From: Heligmosomoides polygyrus polygyrus
Taxonomy: Eukaryota; Nematoda; Chromadorea; Rhabditida; Heligmosomidae
NCBI GenBank assembly: GCA_947396885.1
Contig: OX377204.1
Span: forward strand, 94,250,728-94,314,727
Length of the DNA stretch: 64,000 nt
Reading direction: 5' to 3'
A program made the position numbers and the translations under genes. Shown piece after piece: positions 53,601 to 63,134 of the stretch (its first letter is position 1; each line of letters starts with the position of its first letter). Below the pieces are notes generated by a model. That model did not search any database and had not been told where the DNA came from. It was given only the letters and a program-made list of their open reading frames with translations.

Positions 53601-56600
53601 GATCAAAATTGCGCGAGGAATACAACGGAAACAACAGAAATAACAAAAAACCTCAATTTCAAGGCCAAAAGTAGCGCTGCAAAAAATTGCCCGAACTTTT
53701 CAGCCACCCTGTATATCCTCGTTATCATAGAGTGGAGCTCGATGTAGTCGAATCTTTGTTGACGACGTGTCGGGACTTAAGCCCTTCTTCAGGTCTAAAA
53801 GAATCATGTCGCCTGTACATCATACATCGCATACATTCAATAGCAACAAAACGACTGACGCACTACAGACCTGGCTGGGTAATCGGGAAGGGAAGCGGGC
53901 AAAGCCAATGACTTCGAATACGTGGCTTGGCCGGAAATGAGGGGGTGCAGGGGTCCTGGGCTGCTTACATAGAATCGCGGGAAGTGACCGGTCTCTCGTC
54001 TCTCAATGTCGCCATCATCCTCAGCAGTCACATCACTAGCCCTTAGAGACTGATAAGGCTCATTGCACATTTCATTTCTTCCTTCTTGTTGATGGATGGT
54101 CGCCAGTGCTTTATTTCAAGTGCTTTCTTGATGTTCCTCTCCACTGGATCTGTTAGATTCCTATGGAGGATCGAGACTCACAGCTGTGGCAGTGGATCAC
54201 GTGTGTGTCTGAAGGTACGATGTTTAGAGAATGGATTATCTGGGTAACTCTGGGGCTACGCAGTGCTCTATAATGTTCATCCATTCTCATACAAAGTGGT
54301 CTCGCTGTTTTGCCAATGTAGAATTCCTCACATGTCATGCAAACCACTTTGTAAATCACACATTTAGCAAATTTGGTTGTCCTCTTCAAGATAAAGCAAT
54401 CTGACCTTTCACACTGATTCTTGTATAGACGCGACACTGTAAGTAGACGTCGCAGAGATGGAGGTGGTCGAAACACGAGGCTTATAGGGAGCCTCGATCG
54501 GTTTACGACACGGTTGATGTTCAAAGCAAAAAAATCCGTGATGAAAGGAACAGCCAGAGAAGAACCACCAGGTTGTCGCTGAGGTTTCCAGCAACGACAT
54601 AGCTGTCCAAGCTTTGGTGAGAGTTGAACGAGTCAGTCTCCTCTTCCCACCCCCGGTCAAGGATAGGGTCGTTGCGTTGCCGCAGAAGTCTGCGGAGGCC
54701 TTGAGGAAGCTATTATCTATTCAGAGCATTTCACATTGCAAAGACATACACATACATACCAGATTTAATAACTTGTGCTGAGCACGCTCTGAGGCAAGTA
54801 TATGTAGCCCTGAAACCTTGGGTCGTCGCCTGACCCAAATGAAGCACTTGGTCTGAAGCCGTTTACAGCAAATGGTGCGGCCAACGGCGGCAAGCGATGT
54901 CGTGTTGCGGTAAGATGTTGGACAAAAATGATTAGCATCATTATTGCCGCCGCGTTATGATTAACATCTTTATTGCCGTCGCCACTGATTTGTCGCCACA
55001 ACGTTCTATCTTCCTGCGCTTTAGCTGACAACGGCAGCGATTGGTTAGAGCGAGACAGAAGGCGGGACAGCGAATAGCAGCGGCAGGTCCCGACTAGAAA
55101 GAGCGCAGTGCCCCTGCCGCTTGTCGCCAGCAAGGCTCGAGGGTGCGTGAGCGGCTTGCTTCACGATTTTTGTCACCCGTTGCTTGCCGCAAGTGTGCGG
55201 AAGCTTTTACATAATGTTATTTGAAATGGATGTTGGTAGGCAGCTTTCTCATAGAACTCAACGATCTCTAGGCTGCTCAACGCCGACTTCGCGGCCGCTG
55301 TTATACTGATCTCGATGGGTGCGATGCTTGGCAAGCTCTCGCCGGTTCAGTACCTCGTCATGTCTCTGATTGAAACTCCAGCCGCCATCTTCGTGGAGAC
55401 CTTCGTCATGCAAGCCTTTCACGTGAGCCTAGGAGTTTTTTTTGAAGCGGAAGCTTGACGGACGTGTTATATGTACTGGGCTATTCGGTAATTAATGTCG
55501 TTTTTCATATTTTTCAAGGTGAATTTATGGATCTCAATGTTCTTATCAGCTCTCTATAACGACGTTGTAATAGACCTGTCCCCTCAGATTTATTCACATG
55601 TAGATCGGTCTCTTGGGCTCTTACATAACAAAACACGGAGATAACATAAAAAACATAAAGAAAACATTTTATTAACAATGTAGCCGGAGCCGACAATACG
55701 GCCGGCGATCTGACTGAGATGAATCCCACAGCATTTCCAGAGGTTCTTTTATATCCTTCAGCCAGTGGGGTGAAACAACGGTTGTCACTGTTACAACATG
55801 CTGAGACAGTCGAGAGTTGATCCCGGAACAGATTCGTACGCTCACTAAAACATGAAACTTTAGTTTAGACCAATCTTGAACAGTTGTCAAGCTTTGTGGG
55901 TTTATGCTGAATTTGATTGAAGGATTCCAGATAGATCAGTGGCTCCTCCGCAAGTTTTTCATCTCTTATTAAGTGCTAGGCTCTCCTTTATGCCTTAAAG
56001 AAGACCACTTTATCTTACTGTTGACCATTACGACTCTTCAAGGCAATCCTATGGCTTAGAGAATTGAATGAAGTTATGTAGGTCGAGACTTGCATGAAAT
56101 TCAGTACTTTGTAGATGAATGATGTTGGAGGGTCGGTGGTTGTGCACACCTTCGGAGCCTATTTCGGCTTGGCATGCTCGAAGGGGTTTGCCAGTTCCGG
56201 TCAACGAAGACACGAAAACGAGGGCTCCGTCTACCACTCGGACATCTACGCCATGATCGGTGAGATGAATTTGGAATCTGCAAAGATTCAGAGTGGAGTG
56301 CCCCTCCCATTAGGACATTTCCAAATTACCTATTGAATCTCAATATCAATGCTTTCTTATAGGAGCCGTTTTCCTGTGGGTATTCTGGCCATCGTACAAC
56401 GCAGCTATCGCCGAACCTACCGATGCCCGTCAAAGAGCTGTTTGCAACACCGTCCTTTCACTGGTGGCCTGTACAATTACAACGTTTCTTCTCTCCCAAG
56501 CCACTGATAAACATGTGATTAATTTCGAGTTTTTTTATGTAGTATTTGCCAAGTAATTAATTTTGTTAAAGAAAAAATTCGACATGGTCCACATCGCCAA

Positions 56601-56915
56601 TTCGACACTGGCCGGTGGAGTCGCCATCGGAACAGCTGCCAATGTGGTTCTACATCCGTTGCATGCACTGATTGTTGGAGTAGTCGCTGGAGCGGTTTCC
56701 GTCGTCGGCTACAAGTACATTACGGTAGGGCGATAATCGATTATTGATTTTTGGCGACTGCCAATGATGAGGAGTTTTCAGCCACTGTTGAGCAGCAAAC
56801 TTGGAGTACACGATACCTGCGGTGTGAATAACTTGCACGGGATGCCCGGTATACTTGCCGGTATTTCCTCTGCTATCTTCGCCCTCACCTACGATCCAGC
56901 TGACTACGGCAGCAG
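44615..56915 (+). CDS. rhr: Rh-type ammonium/gas channel, gene 2 (core exons 3-11; 3' end outside window)
   Basis: Nine core exons are visible: 44615-44678, 45071-45170, 45231-45292, 45357-45487, 55272-55422, 56115-56259, 56363-56514, 56572-56724 and 56782-56915. Each has exactly the length and phase of its gene 1 counterpart. The protein keeps [11 protein letters not shown] and [11 protein letters not shown], that is both pore histidines, and shows no stop or frameshift. Residues differ mostly in conservative ways, with a cluster in exon 7 (ETFVMQAFH against EHHVVHTFH in gene 1) and several in exon 11. The last three exons (equivalent to 32516-36167) are not found up to 64000, where a 4.1 kb TIR element fills the intron, so they are beyond the window or lost. 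Intron 6 is 9.8 kb because of nested transposons. The donor after exon 9 is GTGATT, weaker than GTAAGG in gene 1. Confidence 0.88.
45549..45673 (+). repeat. Left part of a GC-rich MITE, separated from its right part
   Basis: GACGTCCGCACACTATGCGG..CGAGCCTCGCTGGCAGC..GTGCTCTTTCTAGCCC matches the reversed element at 54870-55205. The sequence continues at 50140-50420 (GCTGCTGCTATTCGCTTTTC..GTCTGCGCTCTAGCC), so about 4.5 kb was inserted between. Confidence 0.55.
45954..47561 (-). mobile_element. Tc3-like element with degraded transposase
   Basis: Flanked by TA on both sides. The ~29-bp tips start CACTGCTGGACATAATGATA and CACTCTGGAAATAATGATAG (the latter read from the right end on the minus strand). 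An inner copy of the tip (GATCTATCATTATGACC) lies at 47360, as in Tc3-type subterminal repeats. It sits in intron 6 of Rh gene 2, antisense. Confidence 0.85.
46210..47300 (-). pseudogene. Tc3-like transposase pseudogene
   Basis: The minus strand reads [40 protein letters not shown] (N-terminal helix-turn-helix), [17 protein letters not shown] and [15 protein letters not shown]. After a possible 50-base intron (GTAATG to TTTCAG) it continues [27 protein letters not shown] and other blocks interrupted by stops. The first DEKK catalytic region is clear. Multiple stops and slips make it dead. Confidence 0.75.
47570..48045. other. No gene recognised (intron 6 of Rh gene 2)
   Basis: AT-rich filler between two transposons; no repeat or frame stands out. 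Confidence 0.45.
48051..49303 (+). mobile_element. Mariner (DD34D type), copy C, in intron 6 of Rh gene 2
   Basis: Flanked by TA (48049-48050, 49304-49305). The left tip TTAGGTTGGTGCATAAGTTC and right tip CCGAGAACTTATGCACCAAC are both complete. Same family as the copies at 12689 and 33679. Confidence 0.88.
48215..49228 (+). pseudogene. Mariner transposase, copy C, with frameshift and two nonsense changes
   Basis: The frame starts [18 protein letters not shown] at 48215 and is broken by a one-base loss near 48384 (AVGNSPLK for VGEFSVED). Later, tryptophans of WVPHEL and DEKW are changed to stops (TGA near 48570, TAG near 48692). The remainder is readable through [26 protein letters not shown] and [12 protein letters not shown]; the normal DD34D spacing is kept here. 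A short deletion near 49221 removes the normal end, so the frame runs on into 3' sequence. Confidence 0.85.
49383..49469 (+). repeat. tRNA-like sequence (SINE head or tRNA pseudogene)
   Basis: GCGACGA at 49383 can pair with TGTCGCC at 49464-49470. TTGGCATAGTGGTAGCG is a good A-box and GGTTCGGTCCC a near B-box. The anticodon and T stems pair poorly, so a functional tRNA is unlikely. Confidence 0.45.
50140..50430 (+). repeat. Right part of the GC-rich MITE split at 45673
   Basis: It continues the element begun at 45549 and ends with AAGGTGTGCGGAGGTCT, an inverted form of the left tip AAGACGTCCGCACACT. Confidence 0.5.
50853..51024 (+). mobile_element. tRNA-like MITE with perfect 18-bp inverted ends
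   Basis: The tips ATATGTTGTTACAGGATG (50853-50870) and its exact complement CATCCTGTAACAACATAT (51007-51024) are flanked by TTA on both sides, if the outermost base is counted in the duplication (TTA at 50851-50853 and 51024-51026). TTA duplications are typical of PIF/Harbinger elements. The core has a tRNA-like cloverleaf: GCGCCGG with CTGGCGC as acceptor, CTGC-CCGGAAA-GCAG as anticodon arm, GCGGG-TTCGAGT-CCCGC as T-arm. Related copies are at 23993 and 38950. Confidence 0.8.
51128..51840 (-). pseudogene. Unidentified coding-like region, one in-frame stop
   Basis: On the minus strand one reading frame is open from about 51840 to 51135 except for a single TAA at 51411-51413, some 230 codons in all. 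The second half reads [53 protein letters not shown] and [17 protein letters not shown] and has a natural amino-acid mix. The first half ([34 protein letters not shown]) is less convincing. I recognise no family. Its position between MITEs inside intron 6 of Rh gene 2 suggests a decayed mobile-element or captured gene. Confidence 0.35.
52184..52383. other. Left flank of the maT insertion, probably part of the Penelope-like element
   Basis: The segment up to the TA at 52382 is separated by the maT element from the Penelope-like 3' region at 53713. With the insertion set aside, the two may be continuous; no known domain is seen in this left part. Confidence 0.35.
52384..53711 (-). mobile_element. 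maT-type (DD37D) Tc1/mariner element, apparently intact
   Basis: 1,328 bp flanked by TA (52382-52383 and 53712-53713). The inverted tips CAGGGTGGCTGAAAAGTTCG.. are identical for about 30 bases at both ends. It holds one full-length transposase ORF. Perfect tips, TA duplication and an intact ORF point to recent activity. It has inserted into the end of a Penelope-like fragment. Confidence 0.92.
52520..53554 (-). CDS. DD37D (maT family) transposase, intact 344 residues
   Basis: It catalyses cut-and-paste transposition at TA sites. The N-terminal paired-like DNA-binding region shows [18 protein letters not shown] and [18 protein letters not shown], then an SGRPTT hinge and a second helix-turn-helix ([19 protein letters not shown]). 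Catalytic residues are in [10 protein letters not shown] (first Asp), [15 protein letters not shown] (second Asp) and [14 protein letters not shown] (third Asp); 37 residues separate the last two, the signature of the maT group. It ends GGNFEHLL and a stop. The ATG at 53554 is the first in frame and lies 158 bases inside the element end. There is no frameshift or internal stop, unlike every other transposase in the window. It is antisense to Rh gene 2, in its intron 6. Confidence 0.92.
   Translation of the reverse strand: MSRESERITVVELHKTGMRTADIVRTTGFKQRTVYKIVRRYKETGGTSDRPRSGRPTTATTPENINKVRCRISRNSEVSMNKMATDLGISRERVQHIARRKLGLRSYKVARIHFLNDAMKAERLRKCRRMRQLVGDGRLSKVLFTDEKIFTVQPVHNHQNRRQLLKKGQQKTSAARTISRRHFPASVMVWAGICATGKTPLVFMEQNLKINAASYQQYVLRDVLEPWATSHFGETGFSLQQDWAPAHSAKSTIAVCEELFPGFWSRDIWPSNSPDLNPMDYSVWSIMEQKISTTRYATVEQLKSALLRSWDEITAEQCATIISDFPKRLRKCIEAKGGNFEHLL
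53713..54660 (-). mobile_element. Penelope-like element, 3' fragment with GIY-YIG endonuclease
   Basis: The minus strand encodes the linker and endonuclease region typical of Penelope-like retroelements: [17 protein letters not shown], a Cys-rich segment, then [17 protein letters not shown] (GIY-YIG signature with the CxxC insert), [14 protein letters not shown], and, after a frameshift near 54160, [20 protein letters not shown] with the catalytic Glu. It stops at 54043. The 3' UTR follows and carries GACCTGAAGAAGGGC, a word class common near ends of such elements. The RT domain is missing. No direct link to the RT at 6429 can be shown. Confidence 0.75.
54043..54524 (-). pseudogene. GIY-YIG endonuclease domain of a Penelope-like element
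   Basis: About 155 codons from [13 protein letters not shown] to ..[10 protein letters not shown], with one frameshift near 54160 (ESRSSI then [10 protein letters not shown]). The Arg, His and Glu expected at the active site are all readable across the break. The coding part is 5'-truncated. Confidence 0.7.
54870..55205 (-). repeat. GC-rich MITE, reverse copy of the 45549 family
   Basis: Right tip GCCGCAAGTGTGCGGAAGC; body with CCCCTGCCGCTTGTCGCC and GGCTCGAGGGTGCGTGAGC. An internal duplication of ATTAGCATC(A/T)TTATTGCCG(C/T)CGC-type words lies at 54925-54985. It ends about 65 bases before exon 7 of Rh gene 2. Confidence 0.65.
55423..56114 (+). other. Intron 7 of Rh gene 2; nothing else recognised
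   Basis: Short ORFs on the minus strand (55514-55890) have no domain. Parts align loosely with intron 7 of gene 1 (30668-31083), for instance CCAGA..CAGTG(A/G)CTCCTCCG. Confidence 0.4.
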
Positions 56916-57060
56916 GTAACTACAGTTATTGTTATTGTTTGTTACGATTGCATAAGGCAATACGTTAAAAAGCAAACACAGTAACAATCACATAAGCATC
57001 ACTCAGTGAACAAAGAACACAGGAATGCAAACACAGAAACAGTCATACTACTCAACCAAG

Positions 57061-57820
57061 GCCCGGATTCATGAACGACTTACGGGCCAGGTAAGTGCAG
57101 AACCTACAGCCACTTTCCACTTACGTGCGATTCATGAACGCGCGGCGAGAAAACCAGGGGCCGGATTCATGAACGATTTACCGGCGGGTAAGTGCAAGAT
57201 TTACTCCACTCCCACTTACGCGCGATTCATGAACGCGCGGCAGGGAAAATCGGGGGTAAGTGTCGAGGTAAATGCTACCGGCGGCTCACAATGCCACTTA
57301 TTGTTATGTGATTTGCTCCCTTTAGTGGCATTGTGGGTCGGCTTGGGCCACCATGAGCCCGGTCCACCACGCAAATCGTAATTTACGATTTGCTTGGGTG
57401 GACTATGCCCATCCGCCACCTTAGCCTCCCTTGGCATATGTTGTCTATGGGGGCTACTTGGTGGATGGCAGCCATTATTAGCCATGTAGGCCCATATTTA
57501 CAATAGCATCCCTACTGCCTTATATGCTACTACTTTCCACCCCTTCCCCCCCCCCTCCCCCCGCTCTTCCACTTATCTCACATTTCACATTTAATTCCCC
57601 TAACTACGATGCTGTCAGTGTCGGTGGCAGCGACTTCCCAGCAGCAAATTTGACTGCTTGGCTTCGCTGCTAGCTGATGAAATTGGTCGCGGAGCAAAAC
57701 CGTCGCCTTGGCCGTCGTGAAACAGAAAAGAGAGGTAAGTTCAGGGAAAGTGGCGGGTAAATGGTCATCGAGGTAAGTCGGGGTAGAATTTACCTCCGGC
57801 CGCGTTCATGAATCCGGGCC
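57061..57820. repeat. Nested MITE block, 'GGATTCATGAACG' tips
   Basis: It begins GGCCCGGATTCATGAACG and ends CGTTCATGAATCCGGGCC, an 18-bp inverted pair, with an inner second pair at 57151 (GGGGCCGGATTCATGAACG) and 57229 (GCGATTCATGAACGCGC). No coding sequence. It lies after the last visible exon of gene 2. Confidence 0.75.
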
Positions 57821-58422
57821 CAGAAGTAAGTCTCCAGGTAAATGCTACCTCGCCGGCGCGTCGGGGGACATTTACCTCCATAGCAAAGGTTTTGCTCCGC
57901 TGCTAATTTCTGACCCAGTGCAATCTTTCCCTGGAAGCGGAGCAAAACCATTGCTTTGGATGTCATACATTGGAAACTGAGGTAAGTTCCCAGAAAGTGG
58001 CGGGTAAGTGGCCGTCAAGGTACAATACCGGCCTTAACTTTTGGTCTTTGGGCGGAAAAAGCGAAAAAAAAAACCGCCTTTTCTGCCGCTTTTCTGTAGC
58101 GCTCTTCAAATTGAGAAAATTGTAAATTGAAACACATATTCGTGATCAGCGCCGAGCCCTCTTCCCGATGAGCTGCTAACCGCCCTGCGAATATGAAAAA
58201 ATTCAGTTCGGTGACCTACATTCTACTAGACGCGGCGGGCTCCCTCCCTCACGTGAGATAATTACCCCCAAAGAATATTTACGCCTAAGTGGTCTGGAAA
58301 CAAGAAGATTCTATTGAATTCCAGGTTACTGGATAGGTTACACTTGATGCCACATAAATTTTTGTACTATCCAGTTCCTGACGATCACAGTGATGTAATT
58401 TTTTAGAGGCTAGCTAATTTCA

Positions 58423-58982
58423 GTGTCTTCAATTTCAGGGAATGTCTCGAATTTGAAGAACTCTAACTTTGTAATACCAAGCTTGTGGATGCTTATACTT
58501 GTGTATTCGCTAAACTGTTCTGGCTGGAACAAAACTGCGGAAGGAAAAACCTTAGAATTGAAAACTTCAAAACCTGCACGCCGCCAAAGTAGCCCCATGA
58601 CACTTTTTGGCAGTCATGCGCGCATTTTCCTGCGACTGAACTGATCATAGAATGATTTCTTTGCAGAATGAGGGTTAGAGAATTGGAAGCCCATGAAAAC
58701 CCCCCGCAGCCTCCAACATTTGAGATTTCGGCTACCTCGGAAGAGATTTCTGCTGCTCAATTAGGCTTCAAACTCGCTGTAAATACGAACTTAGTCTCAC
58801 CTAAAAAATTCTTCCAAATTGGAAAAAATAACTTATTAGTACATCCGCCAATGAAATCTGAGCCAAATGATTGTTTCCTTTTAATTTTTCGTTTATATAA
58901 ACCGCTGCTCTCGCTGTTTAGACGTTCTAGCTCTGGACGCCGATTAGTTGTGGGGAGTCAGTCCGCTCGCCTGCCCCTGTGA
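58423..58982 (+). other. Two unidentified short ORFs inside the 4.1-kb TIR element
   Basis: ORFs of 73 codons (58423, MSSISGNVSNLKNSNF) and 104 codons (58668, MRVRELEAHENPPQPP) follow one another in different frames, with a TTTGCAG acceptor-like site between them (58663-58669). No domain is recognised and coding status is doubtful. Confidence 0.25.
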
Positions 58983-58999
58983 CCCCTCGCGCCTTCTGA

Positions 59000-60080
59000 G
59001 GACAACGTGCATCGCCTAAACAGACTCTTCACACTTCATGAGCCGCGGCGCGATATTGATCAATCCAAATGGCAGCGATGTAGAATGCGTGGCGTGTTTG
59101 ATTAACGACGGCGTCTTCCCTTCATTTGTCATGCTTAGCATTCTATTCTTAGTTATTATCTCGCATTATCCGAAGAAAGCGCATTCCAAAGAAACTACTC
59201 GAATTTAATTTCGTTTCATTACGCCTTCAAAACTTACGACTTCGATCTCCCCCATCCTTTCGTATACTATTTTTCATGTATAGTACAGTCCAAACTTCTA
59301 TTTCTCACTGACTGTTGTTAAACTATTCCTATACTTAAAGCGGTGGTCATAGAAAAGCTCATGTTCTCCTTACCAGGGAAAGGTCACAGGCGCATTTTTA
59401 AAGCCGAAAATGAATAACACTTCAGGAATGCCCACCCTTCACATAGCCAGAAAATACGCTCCATTTTTGGAGCCTATCAGAGTTAGAGCCGTTGAAAATT
59501 AATTATGGAGTGACACCATCGCACAGCACATTCTGAACATCGTTTACGCTGAAAATAGGCAAAGATGCTATAAGGACAATAAATCGGACAGCTGATCCGT
59601 GACCATAAAGCAACATTTTTGTATATTTTCTGAATATTCGTTGTTTGGTAGCTGTTGCCTTGTGCGATAATGCAAAACCATTGTTAATTTTTAGAGCCCT
59701 TATCTCTATAGGTTTGACTTTGCAAAAATATACTATACTTCGCTACTATTTGAAGGGAGGAGAGTCCCGCAGTGCTATCTATCTTCGGCGTTCAGACGCG
59801 CGCCTGAGACCCTTACCTGCTTTGTCAAAACAATGAATCTCAATTTTTAGACCAACAGTATGCGACTTTAACACGTCTCACTCCAAATCTGTAGAAAAAA
59901 TATGCCAATGAGGAATTTGTAACAGTTAGGTGCAATGGGCTAGGGACGCAATTGATGAAGTGTAATTGTGATGAATTAAGACACGAATGGAATTTTCATG
60001 CGGGAGTACAAGTCAGCTTGTGACATATTATATATGGTAGGATAAGGTGGCGCAGGAAGGAAATCAGGTTAGGTCAGGAA
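59000..60080. other. No gene recognised (interior of the TIR element)
   Basis: A SINE tail fragment (GTAGAATGCGTGGCG) lies at 59080-59130. The rest has no motif. Confidence 0.4.
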
Positions 60081-60366
60081 TCAGGAGAGGAGGTACAGGC
60101 TGTTGCGTACACCCGATACCAGGTTCTTGGTTAGGATTTTCCGTTCAGTCTAACCAAGCCTTCTACCCATCCGGGATCGGTGATTTGATACCAGACTCGT
60201 TTGTGAAGGATAAAAAGCTGACCTCGTCATTGGCTGGCCGCCGCAAGTCATTGTATAGGCCAAATTTGCATTCGAATCGCCTCCGAGACATCCCATAGAA
60301 GTGGAATGCGTGGCGCATCCCAATGACGATTGAATAGCGCCATCCTTTATCTTTTTATCCTTTATC
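60047..60366 (+). repeat. tRNA-headed SINE, forward, inside the TIR element
   Basis: It reads GGAGAGGAGGTACAGGCTG, TACCAGGTTCTTGGTTAGG, then AGTGGAATGCGTGGCGCATC and a TTTATCCTTTATCC tail. Confidence 0.65.
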
Positions 60367-60369
60367 CTG

Positions 60370-61900
60370 ACTTCTAAATCGAGTTAGGGCAAAAAGCATT
60401 AAAAATTCATGAGCGTAGGACTGTTCTCGAAAAGATCGGCGTTGGTTTTATTGCTCCAATGGAGTAGTGCCTGCCACTGGCTATTGCACCAAGATGCGAA
60501 CCGAGTAAGGGTCATCGGCGCCCAGCGCAGAGCTCAGGTCCATGTCGTGGTATTAAATCGACTGGGTTCCACAGATAGGTGAAATTTCGACCATCTCGAA
60601 TCTGAGCCATATTATGTTGCCAGAAAGCTGATAATGTGAACAAAATCACCAACCTAAGCATTTTCTCATTCAGGACCAACCAAACAGCCAGATCGAGGAA
60701 AACTAGAAAAATTCGCAAATTTGGGTTCCAATAAAGGCCAGATGATGGTTGTTACGGACAAAGCCAGCCTGATCTGTTGGTGTTTCAACTACACACCAGC
60801 CATGCTATTCACTAAAAAGGTTGGAGCTCCCTCACTACGCTGGTACTCATCTAACAGGTAATTTAGCATGCTGAAAATCCTTTTTACAGACAGAAAACTG
60901 CGAATTTGGCGTTAAATAAAGCGACCCGTTTTTGACCTCTTAGAGCGAATCTTTCGGACTTGAAAGAAGCTTTTCTCAGTTAGCTCCACGTGAAAAAATA
61001 TTTGCACGACAGGCTGTGCTTAGTGAGAAGCGACTGTCGGAATGTGATCATTCAGCATATTTGAATTAGACCTGCAGAGGGATCAAAATTAACCAAATGA
61101 AGTACTGTTTGTTGTAGCAGTATTAGCTACAACAAGCTGAATTCAGATCCATCTGGAAAAATAGAGAATTTTGTATTTCGCTAGGACTGGCTGCTGGAGT
61201 AAACGTGTAAAACGCCGATACAGGTTTTGGAGAGGTCGTAAATCAATTGGAGACTCTCCAGAAGAAAACGGTCTGTGCACTATAAAGAATATATAGGTAG
61301 TTGTTGGTGAATCCCTCTGCAAAACGGGCTACGAGTTCTACTTCTTCTATGTCGTGGAGGCCATTTGAGCTTCGAGGTCGGTCAATTGCTAACAGTCTCG
61401 ACTGAGTGGGTAGGATGAAACATTGAGTTGTTAATGTCTCACATTCCCTGGTCTCCACGTCGTCTCATAAAACTGGAATGCGTGGCGCATCCGAAACAAG
61501 GATTCATTAGCACACTCTATTCTTTGTGATGTGATGTTTTAATTTTTTATGAAACATTAGTTTAATTATGATAATTTTTGATATGAGGTCCAACTGATTT
61601 AATGAGATACACCCTGGGGTAAATAGGAAGTGGAAAATTTGCTATAAGCCTCAGTAAACATTCACAAATTCACTGCAGTACCGGGACGGGATAATCCCAT
61701 TACGATATCTACCCAGTCTCACCTGGTCTTCTTATCTCAGATTATTTTTGTTTTGCTCTAATGACTACTGAAACGTAAAACTTCTTGAAACGTAAACGAA
61801 AGGCTTTAAATTAAGCCTAATCTCCTTCTCCTCTAGCAAGTTGAGAAAGTATAGATCAGGTTGATGTAATTATCTTTCGCGAGGGAAGGGGTCAGCCGCT
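60370..61900. other. No gene recognised; one SINE fragment
   Basis: A degenerate SINE 3' part (ATGTCGTGGAGGCCATTTG..GAATGCGTGGCGCATCC) is at 61345-61530. No coding frame of interest in the remainder. Confidence 0.4.
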
Positions 61901-62654
61901 GCAGGCAGAAATTAGGTCACTGAACTAAATTTGAAGCACTCGCTGGACGCTTTGAAGCTCATCTGGAAGATAGCTCGGTGCTGATTCCGAACATGTGTTT
62001 GATTTTGAAATGTATTCAAATTGAAGAGCGCTACGGAAAAGCGGCGGAAAAGGCGGTTTTTTTCGCTTTTTCCGCTCAATGACCAAAAGTTAAGGCCGGT
62101 ATTGTAAGTAGGGGTAGGACTTACCTCCGGCCGCGTTCATGAATCCGAGCCCAGGTTCAGATCTAACCAGTAGCCGGATTAATAGGCGAGAGATATGCGA
62201 TATCATCTCTGGCCTCTCAATCGCCTCGTTCTCTCACCTCATCTGCCATCTCTCGTCCCTCTCTCCCGCCTGGCTCTCTTACCTGGTCGCTTCCCGTGGA
62301 AAGCCGGGAACGATCCCGGGAATGATCATGAATCCGACCACAGGATACTATCTAAACGTAGGTTGAAACTTATCAAGTGTTGTATACGGGCAGAACCGCC
62401 TTTCTCTGGGAAACAACAAACTGCAGGTGTCTTGGTCCCAATACAATTCTGCGGACGACGGAAGTTGGACCGTTGCCTGCCTGTTGATTCACGTGCTTCG
62501 CAGCTGACGAGTGCCTGCGGTATGAGAATGCTTGTCGATGGCCAGCGGAGCGCTTAGATGGCGTGGTAGGGAGATACCACAAGGTCAATTCTGGAGTCAT
62601 TTTTCGTTGGGATTCCACCACAGTGCTTTGCTTTTTGGTGGCGGCCCTTATTTA

Positions 62655-62755
62655 GGAAATGCAAAACGTTCCACCACAGGAGAATCGAACCCCAAACTGT
62701 CCATCTAACCAGGCTGCTCCTCTACCTACTGCGCCACCATTGCTCGACCATCGTC
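62655..62755 (-). repeat. tRNA-like SINE head, reverse
   Basis: In reverse: GTGGCGCAGTAGGTAGAGG (A-box), GCCTGGTTAGATGG, GGGGTTCGATTCTCC (B-box). Its sequence is unlike the common SINE family of the window, so it is a second tRNA-derived family. Confidence 0.55.
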
Positions 62756-62956
62756 GTCGTTTTCAGGCTACTTGAGCCCGCGCTCTGCTCGCAGGAAGAA
62801 GGTTAACGCCGCCAACGGTCCAAATTCCTTCGTCCCTAATTCTGCGGAGTTGTATTGGGTTGAGATATTTGTATTTTGAAAGTTCCCAGAGAGAGGCGAT
62901 TCGCCCCATATACAACACTTAAGCCGTTCCGACCTACCGTTGATATGGTCTCGTGT

Positions 62957-63131
62957 GGCCGGATTCATCAACGACTTACGCAACGTTAACGGAGAATTGT
63001 AAGCGAAAAGCTCAGATAATGCGGCTTATCGCTGACCATATCGCTTGATAAGCCACGTTACCTCAGCTTTTCGCTTACAGTTTTCCGTTAAAGTTACGTA
63101 AGTGTTACGTAAGTCGTTGATCCGGCCGCTG
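62957..63131. repeat. Hairpin MITE with GGCCGGATTCATCAACGACT tips
   Basis: The left arm starts GGCCGGATTCATCAACGACT and the right arm ends TAAGTCGTTGATCCGGCCG. Arms extend inward (AGCGAAAAGCTCAG against CAGCTTTTCGCT; GGCTTATCGCTG against ATAAGCCACG), giving a nearly complete palindrome of about 170 bp. Confidence 0.8.
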
Positions 63132-63134
63132 GTA

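Larger units (their letters stand above)
58023..62104. mobile_element. 4.1-kb element with ~200-bp terminal inverted repeats
   Basis: The left end CAATACCGGCCTTAACTTTT is inverted at the right end (62085-62104). The match continues inward for about 200 bases (to about 58220 and from about 61912), including GGCGGAAAAAGCGAAAAAAA against its complement and AGCGCTCTTCAAATTGA against TCAAATTGAAGAGCGCT. TA flanks both ends. The insertion splits a 'GGATTCATGAATCC' MITE between AAGG and AGTAGGGGTAGG. Inside are a SINE (60085) and short ORFs of unknown nature; no transposase is recognised, so it is probably non-autonomous. Confidence 0.75.
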
